NCBI GenBank assembly: GCA_009602735.1
Contig: WELA01010285.1
Location: 154,993-186,468, forward strand
DNA: 31,476 bases
DNA from: Mesotaenium endlicherianum
Taxonomy: Eukaryota; Streptophyta; Zygnematophyceae; Zygnematales; Mesotaeniaceae
Direction: 5' to 3'
The notes under the pieces are model-generated. The model ran no database searches. It was not told the DNA's origin and saw only the letters and a program-made list of their open reading frames with translations. Both the position numbers and the translations under genes were made by a program. Positions 1 to 9,640 of the stretch are shown piece by piece (the stretch's first letter is position 1; each line of letters begins with the position of its first letter).

Positions 1-799
1 CCCCCCCCCCCAATCTTGATCTCACAGCGCACGCGCGTGCACGTCTGGCGGAGGCTTTGGCTAGCACCCCTATGTGAACTTTGCTGTACTCTAGAGCTAC
101 ACAGGCTGCAGTTACAAGTATGAGAACTTCTCTGTGGTGGTGGTGATGGAGAGAGAGAGAGAGGGAGAGAGTACTCTGCAAGCAGGCAGAGATGGAGAGT
201 CATTGTGGTGGTGCTAGCAGGAGCTGTGCAAGCACGCATGCAGAGAGAGCTGGAAGCTGGAGGTGCGCGGTTCAAAAGGCTGGTCCTTCTCTCAGCGAGA
301 GGCCCTCACCCGTCAACCCGCCGTTGCTGCACACGCATACCCACGTGTACTTTGTGCGTCAAACAGGAGCGTCTACGGTCGTTGCAGCTGTTATCGTTGA
401 TCAGGGGTTGCTCCACATGCAACTAGAGCAGCATTTCCTGAACCTCTGAGAGGAGGCAAAGGCTTGCAGCTTTTGTACGTCTTTTGGATGTCCATTTTAT
501 GCAGCAGATGTGTGCTGCAATCCATGGCTGCCAGCAGTGGGCATGCGCCCAATCCATACTTAGAGATAGCTTAGCCCCTCCTCCTCCTCCTCTTCAAGTG
601 AAGCTTCGGGAGCCTGAACCTCGTTCAAAATAGGCAGTTGTGCTTGTATTGGCATGAAGATTTCTGCATGCTCCGAGTGGCATGTGCTCCCCTCGGCTGC
701 ATGTCGGCAGTCTCGCGTGGTGGAGAGTACTGCGAGGAACATATTTTGAGAAGTTTTTTTCCTAAGAGGATCCCTTCACCTTGCGAGTTGTTGTGTTAG
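1..799. other. 5' edge: probable upstream intron/exons of the gene at 800, no supportable coding
   Basis: The stretch opens with a C run (1-11) and holds a GA microsatellite at about 150-176. Short open frames are present (for example 192-449) but show no recognisable composition or motif. It ends in a T-rich tract (about 746-762) and a TTGTGTTAG that reads as a 3' splice acceptor at 798-799. It is therefore most likely intron, with upstream exons of the same plus-strand gene either inside it or beyond the edge; I could not place them. Confidence 0.4.
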
Positions 800-2230
800 A
801 CTCGTCTTGTTGCCAACGTGCATTTGTACGAGCGTGAGGAGCAGGGCCTGCAGAGGGACGAGGAGGCAGTTGCGCCCGAGTACAAAAAGCTTGCAAAGAG
901 CAAGCGGCCCAGGAGAGGGCGCTTGGCGAGAGACCCTCGCAGCAGAGGGGCCGACTCCAGTGGGGTCGACGACGACGACAGTGGGGATGGGGGAGCGGAG
1001 GACGCGACAGGCATGGCAGACTCTGCGGATGATGACATCGAGGATACTAATCGTGCTGAGCATAGCTCTTCTTCTGATAGCCACAATGAGAGATCAAGTA
1101 ATGACGACGATGACGAAGAGGGGGAGGAGGAGGAGGAGGAGGATGGCAGGCGGAAGGGCTTGTCGTGGAAGACGAGGGGCGGCCATGGCCGGGAGCACGT
1201 GAGCTCCGGATCAGTCAGAGGGAAGGCGTCGAGGACGTCGACGTCGTCTTCCGACGCAAAGAAGAGCGCAAGCGTTGAGATGGTGCAGACAGGAAGGGGG
1301 AGGGCAGAAAAGGGCGGCGATTACCACCGCCGGGACGAAAGAGGGTGGCATGCCGAGAGAGGGAGCCGGAGCAGGTCTGTTGGAAGGATGGACGGCAGCA
1401 AGCAGGGCCGTCAGACGGGCCCATCGGAGCCGTCCGTGAGAAGCAGAGATAGAAAGCCGCAGAGGGAAGAGGAGAGCAGGGGTGCCAGACGAGCAGCCGA
1501 CGCTGTTGAGAAGACGAAGCAGCAGAAGGCGAAGGGCTCTGAGAAGCACGTGAGGCCGAGAGAGGAGGGCTTTGAGAATAGGCAGCAGCGGCGGGACGAG
1601 AGAAGCAGAGCAAAGAGGAGGCGGGCCAGCTCGTCGGAGGGCGAGGCCGCCATGGGCGAGAGAGGGTACAGCTCGGGGAGCGAGAGTGCAGGGAAGATCG
1701 AAGATGCTGGTAAGGAGGTGGTTGCTCGGCTCTTCAACCAGGGCACAAGGGAGGCGACGGCAGCAGCTCCTGCCAGCCCCCAGCAGCAGCAGCAGCAGCA
1801 GCCGCAGGCGGCCCGAATGTCGAAGGCTGGGGTGGTGCTTGAGGCCGGCAGCGCCGCCAAGAAGGCGGCAGAGGGAGAGCAAGTGAGCGTTGTGCACGAG
1901 AAGGCGGCCCTGCCTGCTTCGATGGGCTATCCCCGCCTCTTATCCTTCTTGCGCCCGGCTGGCAGCGCTCCCAAAGCAACAGCCTCAGCAGTGGCCCTCA
2001 CAGGAGCTGCGCCGGTCGAGATGAGAGTCGCGCAGGCAGGCGCGGAGGATGCAGGCACAGAGTCACATGAGGTGCTTTGGGAGGATCAGAAAACGTCTGC
2101 CGACAGGGCCAAGCTGCTGGCCTCCAGACTGAAGCAGAACAAGATGGCGGCGCAGGGCGGGGTGGGAGGTTCAAGCAAGAAGGGTGTGAGAGCAGGCACC
2201 TACTTTTCCGAGAAGAGTGACGGAGTCTGA
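800..2230 (+). CDS. Terminal exon of a charged, low-complexity, probably nuclear protein (partial)
   Basis: The frame is open from an in-frame TAG at 797-799, which doubles as a splice acceptor, to TGA at 2228-2230. About 476 residues are seen and there is no convincing ATG near the start, so this is read as the last coding exon in phase 0. The N-terminal 40 residues look folded (VHLYEREEQGL) and are followed by a Lys/Arg cluster that could be a nuclear localisation signal. Next come Asp/Glu/Ser-rich acidic stretches (1060-1145), long Arg/Glu/Ser/Lys-rich sequence, a seven-residue Gln run from a CAG repeat (1781-1802), and a short basic C-terminus (RAKLLASRLKQNKMA). Such mixed-charge RS/RE-like composition is common in splicing and chromatin factors, but I do not recognise the family. 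It converges on the minus-strand gene ending at 3309. Confidence 0.6.
   Translation, partial: TRLVANVHLYEREEQGLQRDEEAVAPEYKKLAKSKRPRRGRLARDPRSRGADSSGVDDDDSGDGGAEDATGMADSADDDIEDTNRAEHSSSSDSHNERSSNDDDDEEGEEEEEEDGRRKGLSWKTRGGHGREHVSSGSVRGKASRTSTSSSDAKKSASVEMVQTGRGRAEKGGDYHRRDERGWHAERGSRSRSVGRMDGSKQGRQTGPSEPSVRSRDRKPQREEESRGARRAADAVEKTKQQKAKGSEKHVRPREEGFENRQQRRDERSRAKRRRASSSEGEAAMGERGYSSGSESAGKIEDAGKEVVARLFNQGTREATAAAPASPQQQQQQQPQAARMSKAGVVLEAGSAAKKAAEGEQVSVVHEKAALPASMGYPRLLSFLRPAGSAPKATASAVALTGAAPVEMRVAQAGAEDAGTESHEVLWEDQKTSADRAKLLASRLKQNKMAAQGGVGGSSKKGVRAGTYFSEKSDGV
1781..1802 (+). repeat. CAG microsatellite encoding a Gln run
   Basis: Near-perfect CAG triplets lie in frame in the charged protein and encode about seven glutamines. 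It is a likely length-polymorphic site. Confidence 0.8.
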
Positions 2231-3308
2231 CCCGTCTCTGACACAGACGACTTTCTTGTCTCACTCGCTCAAGTCTCTTCCTAGAGAGGTCACTGAGAAC
2301 AATATGTCCTGGATTTGACTCTTGGAGCTGGCCACATATATAATGTTTTTTAACTTGTAGCTACCTATGTTCGAAAGTAGTCCTGGCTGTCCGGTATTAG
2401 AGCCCATTTATTAGTGCATTGCTGCCGCTATCTCATGTTTTGCAGAGCAAACAAGGGCGGAGCTCCCTTCCTGCTCTTGTTGTCACAGAAGGCGGTGTCC
2501 GCTGTGCCATTCTCCCTGTGGAATAAAATAGCCTCGAATAAGTCCGGCCTGTGCCCAGCATAGCCGTGCTTTATACAAAATCAAGACTAATTGCATGTGC
2601 ACATAGAAATTTGATACGTATGCCAACGGGGCCTTGAGATCAAAGATTCAGTATTTTGCATACGAACCTAAAAGGTGACAACAAAGTCATTTAAGGTTCA
2701 CGTACAGCAGTCTGCTGTGTTGGTCCGCCACACCTAAACACAAAGGTGCGCTGCAGAGGGCCGGTGCCACATTGTGGTGTACGAGCAGTGTGAAGCGGGA
2801 ACAGAAGCAAGTGCAATCAAATCAGGTGTCGCTGGTACAACAACATTCCAAACAGGTGCACTTCGAGACAGGACCATATGGATGGGGATTGTAGCCACAC
2901 AAGGTGCCATGTGAACAGCGGAGGGAAAAGAATGGGGGGGCAGGTAACCTTCTTGCTGGCACTTCATTATTCCAAATTGCAGACTTCTCATAACAAAATG
3001 ACTGCACAGAGCTCGTCGTATATGGAGGCCTAAGACCCTACACAAAATAAGAATACCCTAAATGAATCTCTTAGCTACCCTCAGCCACCTCCTAGGCGCC
3101 TACTCATCGCGCAGCATCCACCAATCCCACATGCTAGCTCTCACACCACTGCTACTTAACATCAGTCAGTCAGTCAGGCAGGCAGGCAAGTAGATATCGT
3201 CTCCCACGCACAACCCTCCCCGAGCCTAGACCTCAAGCTATCGCGGCCAACAGAAGCCCAAGGCCGGTCATCGTTGCTGCAAGCACCCCCACGCCACGGG
3301 GGAGGATG
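2231..3308. other. Tail-to-tail intergenic region / 3' UTRs
   Basis: This separates the plus-strand gene from the minus-strand gene. An AATAAA at 2522-2527 could act as a polyadenylation signal for the plus-strand transcript, but no copy of evidence beyond the hexamer is visible. The short minus-strand frames inside (for example 2734-3045) have no recognisable composition. A GTCA/GGCA tandem tract lies at about 3163-3190, probably in the 3' UTR or downstream of the minus gene. Confidence 0.5.
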
Positions 3309-6300
3309 TTACAGGTCCCAGTCCTTGTCCCACCCGTCGTCGTTGACCAGGCCCTTGCCCTTGGTGACGACGAGCTTCCCGCCAGGCAGCGCCTTCTTGC
3401 GGCCGGGGCTGGGCAGCGGCCCGCCGGATGGCGCCGGCTGCACCTTCCTCAGGCTCTGCATGCTGCTGGAGGGGCTCCCCAGGCTGCCGCCACTTGGTGA
3501 GTGCAGCAGCTCGCCAGACCGCCCGCTCTTCTGGCGCGTCGGGACGCCGCCACCGCCGCCGCCCGCCCCCGCACTGGGCGACCTCGACAGGCCTCCCTCT
3601 CCGCCATTTAACGCGCCCGCGCCTGCTGAGCTGGCCCGCCGGGTCGCGTCCCGCCGCTTCTGCTCCGCCTCCTCCCACTCCTCGTCCCAGCTGGTGTCCC
3701 AGCCGTCCGCCGACTTCTTCCCGCCGCCGCCGCCAGCAGCAGCAGCGGCGGCGCCCTTCCCCCCACTCTGTCCAAAGGCTGTTGAGAGGTCCACCTCCCC
3801 CGCGTTCATCTCCAGCTCCTGGTATTTGAGCCCCCCCCCGTGCCTGTCGCTGCCGCGGGCGCGCGCGCACCACCGCCGCACGCAGCAGTAGCACACGCAT
3901 AGGGCCACGGCCGCTGCGGCCGCGAGCCCGACGTAGAGCGCTTGCACAATCGTCAGGTAGGGAGCCAGCAGGGCCAGCAAGGGCGCAAGGAGGGGCTCCA
4001 GGAAGGCGCTCCACGCCGGGCCAGACCGCTGCGGATCGTCGCCTCCTGCCGTCGCCGGGGGCAGGCCCAGGTACTCCGGCTTCAACGCCAGAGACTCCAC
4101 GCCCCCGCTGTAGCTGATGGTCACCACCGCGTCGTCGATGCTCACGCCCTCCAGGCTGCCCACGCTCAGCTTTATCTGCAGCAAGGGGGGAGAGCGCCAG
4201 GTGTCAGACGGCCCTTTGATCTGGGCCTTGCAGCCACTGCCGCGAGTGCCCAGAAAGTGCAACTATGATCGACAGCAGACTCGTGTCTTTCAAAGGATCT
4301 GGCCCCACCCACCAAGCGGTAGCAGCAGAGATTTGAGAGCAAATGGACTGAAGGGGACTAAGTGCTAAAACATACACACACATCACATACACACACACAC
4401 ACACACATGGGCGCGCGCGCCCCCACGTGCGCACAAGCACCACCTTCTGTTGTCCACTGCTCGCGCTCCAACCTACTCGCGGCTCCCTTTGCTTCACGAC
4501 TACCTCATCCACCCCTGCTGATACAATGCCTTGCTTCGCCTTCCTCCTCCCCCTCCGCAGCCTTCAGAGGACTGACTGAGTAGCACAGTGACAGAACCGC
4601 ACCAGGCCTTCGTACCGTAAAATTCCCTCCTACCCATCCCAGCCCTCCTGCTGCCCCTCTCATAGTAGAGAAGAGTGCCTAGAGAAGGACAGAAAGGGCA
4701 GAGACGACCCGGGGGGGGGGGGAGAGAAAGACAATGAGGGAGGGAGAGGAGGGGGCGAGGAGGGAGGGAGGAGAGAGAGGGGCGGAGAGACGGAGGGAGG
4801 TGGGGAGGGAGGGGGAGAGAAAGGGAGGGAGAAGGGGAGGGAGGGAGCGAGGGAGGGAGGGCACTGACGCTGGCGGGCTGGCCGGGCCGCACGTCCGCGT
4901 GGATGGGGTCCGCCGTCACAAAGTAGGGCGTCTGTACCGTGGCCGTCAGCATTCCGCCGCCCGCGTTCGTCAGCACCAGCAGGAACTCGGGCGGCTTCGG
5001 CGTACCTGCGTGCGCGCAGTCGCTCCCTCACCTCAACCAAGCACGTCAGTCAGGCAGCAGGCACACAGGCTGCAGGCCCCCCTGCACCTCAGGTCCCCGC
5101 GTGCCTCCAAGGGGCCCTGCGGGCTGCCTGACGGCTCCATCAGTGGCGCAGGCTGGAGCCTCTAATGACGCGTTGGCAGGAAAGCGTTGAGAGTCCCGCA
5201 CAACAAGCGGGCCTTCCTCCATGACACTCTAAGTGGGGCTTCCTGCACAGAATGTATGTTTTCCTCTCTCGCAGCCCGCATACGCCTATGTTCCCCATCC
5301 CCCCCCCCCTTCTAATAGATAGTTCCAAAGCCGACAAACATGCCTGGAGCTGGGCTTGTACTATGCTATGCTGGTCCAGTGATGTTGCAGTCGAAGGCAG
5401 GAGGGTGGGCAGTTAGGATTTGAAAAGCAGAGCAGAGCAGAGGGGCACAGGCGCAGGCGGCCAAGCTGGCCGACACGGATGACTGTGGCTTGACGGCTGC
5501 TAGGTGGGCTGGTGGGGCAGAAGGGGGTGGAGCAAGGGACCAGAGTAAGTGAGTGAGAGCGAGCGAGCTACGGCGGGGAGAGCACCTGTGCCATCGATGC
5601 CGGTGAGAGACCAGGACAGACGGGGCGGGTTGTTCTCGGCCCCCTCACTGCCTTCTTCCCCTGCTGCCCCTCTTGCCATGCCCCCGGGCATCTCGTTGCC
5701 AAGCCCCGGCCCCAGGCCCCCCAAGCCCTCGTCTGCTCCTCCTGCTCCTCCCACGACTCCTTCCGGCACTGTCGTGTTGCTCTCTGCGTTCTTTGAGCCC
5801 ACTAGGCCCCCCTCTGCATTAATATCGTTCACATCATCCCCTCCGGGCCCCTCATCTCCTTGGGCCTTCTGAGGCAGGGTTGCATTTGTGCTGCCGCCCG
5901 CCTGGAGGGCTGTGTCCTCTTCTTGGCCTATGCCACCTGGCGTCATCGCAGGTGCCAGCGGGGCAGTGCTGTTGTCCAGCTGCCCCTTCTGCGCGGCCTC
6001 CGAGCCCTCCCCGAACTGGCTTGCTGGAAGCTCCTCGTCCCCTTCCTCTTCTTCGCCCGTCCCTGACACGTCATCAACGCCGCCTGCTGCGCGGGGCAAG
6101 CTCGCATCTGTGCCCTCCTCCTCCTGGCGTGTGCTGCTGCTGCTGTTGCTGCTGCTGTTGCGATCCCCTGGAAGCACACCTGTCGCGCTGAGATTCTTCG
6201 AGTCGGTCAGGGGGGCACCTGGCGCCAGGGTCCCAGCGATCTGAGCTGTCACGTTCTCATCCCCTGTCAGGCTCTGGGTCTCCTTGGAGCTCGTGACATC

Positions 6301-9300
6301 TGGCAAGTCCGTCAGAGGGTTCTCTGGCAGCGCCTCGTCGACGTAGTCCCCATCCTCCTCTTTAGCAGGGTCCTTTTTGGTGCCGCCAGCTGGCCCCTCC
6401 TCAGCCGTGCCACCCAGCCTCCCTTCGTCAGCCCCATTGTCCCCTTCTCCTTCTTCTGCTGCTGCTTCTGTCATAGGCGACGGAGCCGTGTCATTGTCCG
6501 TGCCCACGCTGCCCTTTACCGCAGCAGCTGCCTCTGCTGCTGCCTTGGCAAACGATCCCTTCCCCCCATCGCCCCCCCTGGGTCCATCGCCCTCCAACTC
6601 GGCCCCCTCTCCCTCCCTATCCCCCTCCCCCTCCCCCTCCTCCGGCGAAGCTTCCCCAGGGTCAGTGGTACCCCGGCCACCCTTCCCCGCAGCCACGTCC
6701 CTGCCCTCAGCATCAGCCCCGGATACGCCATCGCCCTCAGGCGCCGCACCATTGCCAGCAGTGTCGTCCTCCCCTGCATAGTCGTCGTCGCCCCCTTCCC
6801 CCAGGGCTGCATTCTCCCCCTCAGCAGCAGCAGGGAGACTGGACTTGGCAGCGCCGGGGCCAGCGTCGACCTCGCCCAGCCCAGGGTCAGCACCGCCCTC
6901 GTCCTCCCCCCCCTCCTTGCCGCCAGGCACCTTTTTCTCCCTACCATCCTTAGCATCCAGCTCGCCCCCCTCTTCCTCGGGCTGCCCGCCCCGCAACCCT
7001 CCCGCCCCCGCCTCCGCCCCTGCCCCAGCCCCAGCACCTGCCCCAGCCCCAGCCCCGGTCCTGACAGCTCCTCCCTCTTCATGCTCCTCTCCCCCTTCCC
7101 ACGCAGCTGCTGGTCCCGCCTCATCCGCCGCAGTCTCGTTGCCAATGGGGGTCACATCCCACCCGGGCGGCAGCTTCTTTCCCGTCAGCCCTGCCGCTGC
7201 ACCTTCGCCCCCTTCCTCTTCTTCTGCTGCTGCTGCTCCTCCAGCAGCAGAGTCTGAGCCCGCGCCGTCGCGCCCACCGATGGGTGCCCCCGCCTCTGCA
7301 GCAGCTAAAGTCTCCTTGGCATTGGCGCCACCGCTCACATCGCCTGCTTCCCCCGCTGCTCCGCTAGCGCCTCCGGCAGCAGCAGCAGCTCCTCCCAGTC
7401 CTGTGCCTGCTGCTGCAGCAGCTGCCGCCGTGCGTGCTCCGGCTGCTCCTCCTGCTCCTGCTCCTGCTCTGGAGGCTCGGTTGGCGGTCTTCCTCACTTT
7501 CAGCAATCTTACGGCGCGTCCTGCCTCAGCCCCTGCTCCTGCGCCTGCTCTTGAGGCAGGTCCCACATCATCATCCGAGAGGCGAGAAGGCTTGGTCACC
7601 TGTGCGGTGCTGAGCTCGGAAGCTGCCACCTGGCCAGGCGCTACCCGCATCCTCCAAGCTGCTGCTGCTGCTCCTGCTCCCTGCCGTGCGCCTCTCCCAG
7701 CTGTGCTGCCGCCCACATTGGCGGCGATGGAGGAGAAGGAGGAGGAGGAAGGCTCCTCGCCCAAGCTGTGGCCGCCTCCCCTCAAGGCCTGCCCCCCAAA
7801 CCCAGAGCTTATGAGGTCATCCACAAGCTGCTCCCTGACCGACAGGCTGATTGACTGACTGACTACTGACTGACTGACAGACTGGCTGACTGACGGGCTG
7901 ACTGACCGGCAAGGTATTCATGGGCATCACAGCAGAGCAGTCCTTGGACAAGCTTGAAGATGATGAAGACAACCCCATGCCCCTTGTGCGTGCTAAGGTA
8001 TATGAGTAAGATATGCTGCATGTATGAAGTGAGGGACCGGTTGCCGCATGGCTGGCTGCCGGTTGTGCTCTAATGCAGGGCAATGGGAGAGAATCCATCG
8101 AAAAAGTGCAGGGATTAAGGGACCTACATTGCTAACAGAGGTTTTAGTAAGACAGACGTTTTAGCTGAGATAGAGTTAAGTTGAGAGGGGGAGAGGGAGG
8201 GAGGGAGGAGGGGGCGAGAAGGAGAGCAAGAGAGGGAGAGGAGGGAGGGAGAGGGGAAGAGGGAGAGGGGAAGGGAGTGAGAGAGAGGAGGGAGGGACGG
8301 AGGGACGAACGGATGGAGTAAGAAAGAGAGAGAGTGCGTGGGTATGCATCTGGGTGTGCAGCACCCTTATACGTAGAACTTATACTTGGATGAGGCTAAC
8401 CAGCTCAGCTCTGCTCTGCTCAGCTCAGCTCACAGGACTCTACAGACTATACGCAATCCAACAGCACTCTCAATCACAGACGTGCTGAAAGCGAGCCCAA
8501 AAGTGAGTGAAATCAGTGCAAGGCTGTGTGATACCCTCCCAACTGTGATCCAGTGCAAGCCCTGAGTGTACGCTAGCGCCGTCACTTGGCAGAAGCTCAA
8601 TACCTAAGGGCTGGACTTAGAAGACATGAAGCCCCCCAGCATCAACAGCTCTTTAAACACTAAAGAGCGTGAAGATGATTTTGATCAGCCCAGATTAATA
8701 ATGATCTACATTAACTTCCTGCAAGCCTCACATGATCCTTCCAAAAAAGTTTACGGCTCAAATACGCGTGCAGAGGGTCAGGCTAATTAACCTGTTAAAG
8801 TCTACAGCTAGATGCATCACAACTGACGATGGCCACAATGACTCTTCACCGCAGCATCCGTTCAGTGTCAGTCACTTCTAATCCCCGCAACCTAGAGATA
8901 TTGTGAAACGGAACGAGGGCTGCAGATGTGACTAAATTCCTGATTCCTCCCTTTGGTCATACCCAAGCCTCACAAGAACAGGGAGTGTGCTACTTCTTAT
9001 CAACATCAGCTCCTAGACAAGGACCGAGTCTTAGTCGTTTCTCTGATGCTCATAGAGTGTAGACTTCCATGACAATGTAACTGGAAGTTTCACGAATCTC
9101 AGAAATGTTAGCAATGTCAGCAGGGGAAATCGACAGTTACAAGTTTCAAACTCTTGCGATGAGTCAGTAATATCCCGTCATTGTCGAGTTGTGCCTTTTG
9201 TGACCTTTGTGAGACAAGGGGTTCATATGAAGCTTTCTGGAGGAGATGTATAAGGTTGATGGAAAGAAGTCTCTGTTGTTTTGCAAAGCAGGTACATAAG

Positions 9301-9640
9301 AATGCCATGGGCCGTAAAACTCCAATAACACCCCTTCCTTGCAGTAACGGGAACAGTCTTCGCAGTGAGTGTGTTTCAAGTACAAGCTAACTCGAGATTG
9401 GGTGTTGCTGCAACCGCATAAGACACGAACGACGCGATTGAAAGATCCAGTGACTGCAGCACTTACATGCAGACGACGTCCGCCTTTAAGGGTGCGTGTC
9501 TCCTCTAGAAATGCACTCCCTGAGTCATCTGCTTCCCTACTCCTTAACCAGTCTAACGAAAATGCAGTTGGAACCAGAGTCAGGCAGACAACAAGGACTG
9601 GCAGAAGGCGCAAGCCTCGCCCCTTCAGCGAAAGCTCCAT
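3309..9640 (-). CDS. Single-pass type I membrane protein, four exons (join 9640-9467, 7827-5586, 5005-4869, 4175-3309)
   Basis: Exon 1 starts at ATG 9638-9640 and encodes a classical signal peptide (basic start, Leu/Val core, cleavage after about TAFS, residue 28). It ends at a GTAAGT donor. Exon 2 (7827-5586) is Ala/Gly/Glu/Asp-rich, with at least seven Asn-X-Ser/Thr sequons, fitting a glycosylated extracellular region. Its GT donor joins, with the codon split 1+2, to exon 3 (5005-4869). Exons 3 and 4 then form a beta-strand-rich segment (FLLVLTNAGGG ... DDAVVTISYSGG). A membrane helix follows at about residues 925-950. The tail has YQEL near residue 969, DGWDTSWDEEWEE near 1008-1020, and the C-terminus DDGWDKDWDL before TAA. 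Predicted length is about 1139 residues. YxxL and Trp/acidic motifs are known adaptor or sorting signals. The layout recalls plant transmembrane proteins of the DUF7356 type; that is from memory and uncertain. The exon 2 start is the weakest point, because many CAG acceptors lie in the GTCA repeat just upstream. Confidence 0.65.
4373..4408. repeat. CA microsatellite
   Basis: Interrupted CA dinucleotide repeats followed by an alternating GCGCGCGC block. It lies within intron 3 of the minus-strand gene. Confidence 0.8.
4705..4861. repeat. Purine mirror tract (GGGA/GAGG repeats)
   Basis: About 150 bp of almost pure purine on the plus strand with many GGG runs, so pyrimidine on the sense strand of the gene. 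It sits directly next to the 5' splice site of intron 3. It has the composition expected of triplex or G-quadruplex-prone DNA. Confidence 0.75.
5006..5585 (-). other. Intron 2 of the type I membrane protein gene
   Basis: The donor is CACAG|GTGCTC at 5585 and the acceptor is GCACGCAG ending at 5006. The splice joins a codon split 1+2 and continues a sensible protein, which supports both sites. A C run lies at about 5300-5310. No coding signal is seen inside. Confidence 0.65.
7853..7916. repeat. GACT/GTCA tandem tract at an exon border
   Basis: Imperfect 4-bp units (GACT on the plus strand, GTCA/CAGT on the gene's sense strand) lie immediately upstream of exon 2, giving an AG every few bases. 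Confidence 0.8.
8185..8340. repeat. Purine tract (GGGA/GAGG), second copy type
   Basis: A plus-strand purine-only stretch rich in GAGGGA and GGGAGG units, like the tract at 4705-4861 and in the same gene. Confidence 0.75.

Larger units (their letters stand above)
4176..4868 (-). other. Intron 3 of the type I membrane protein gene
   Basis: The donor is GTCAGT at 4868 and the acceptor is GCTGCAG ending at 4176; both keep the reading frame in phase 0. The intron contains a CA dinucleotide tract (about 4373-4408), a G run of about 12 (4710-4722), and a long GGGA-rich purine tract on the plus strand (4734-4861). Confidence 0.65.
7828..9466 (-). other. Intron 1 of the type I membrane protein gene (possibly hiding small exons)
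   Basis: The donor is GTAAGT at 9466; the chosen acceptor GGGAGCAG ends at 7828. The intron holds a GTCA-type tandem tract (7853-7916), a GGGA purine tract (8185-8340) and a CAGCT tandem (8401-8433). The rest (8440-9460) shows nothing recognisable. Small additional exons cannot be excluded. Confidence 0.5.

Noticed and set aside
1211..1897. Long minus-strand frames opposite the charged plus-strand exon
   Set aside because: They are Leu/Ser/Pro-rich mirrors of purine-rich coding sequence; the plus frame has better protein character and a splice acceptor.
2734..3045. 103-codon minus-strand frame
   Set aside because: No motif, no composition signal, and it lies in the 3' region between convergent genes.
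6845..7858. 337-codon plus-strand frame rich in Pro/Ala/Ser
   Set aside because: Shadow of the Ala/Gly/Glu-rich minus-strand exon; the minus frame joins to flanking exons in phase and carries sequons.
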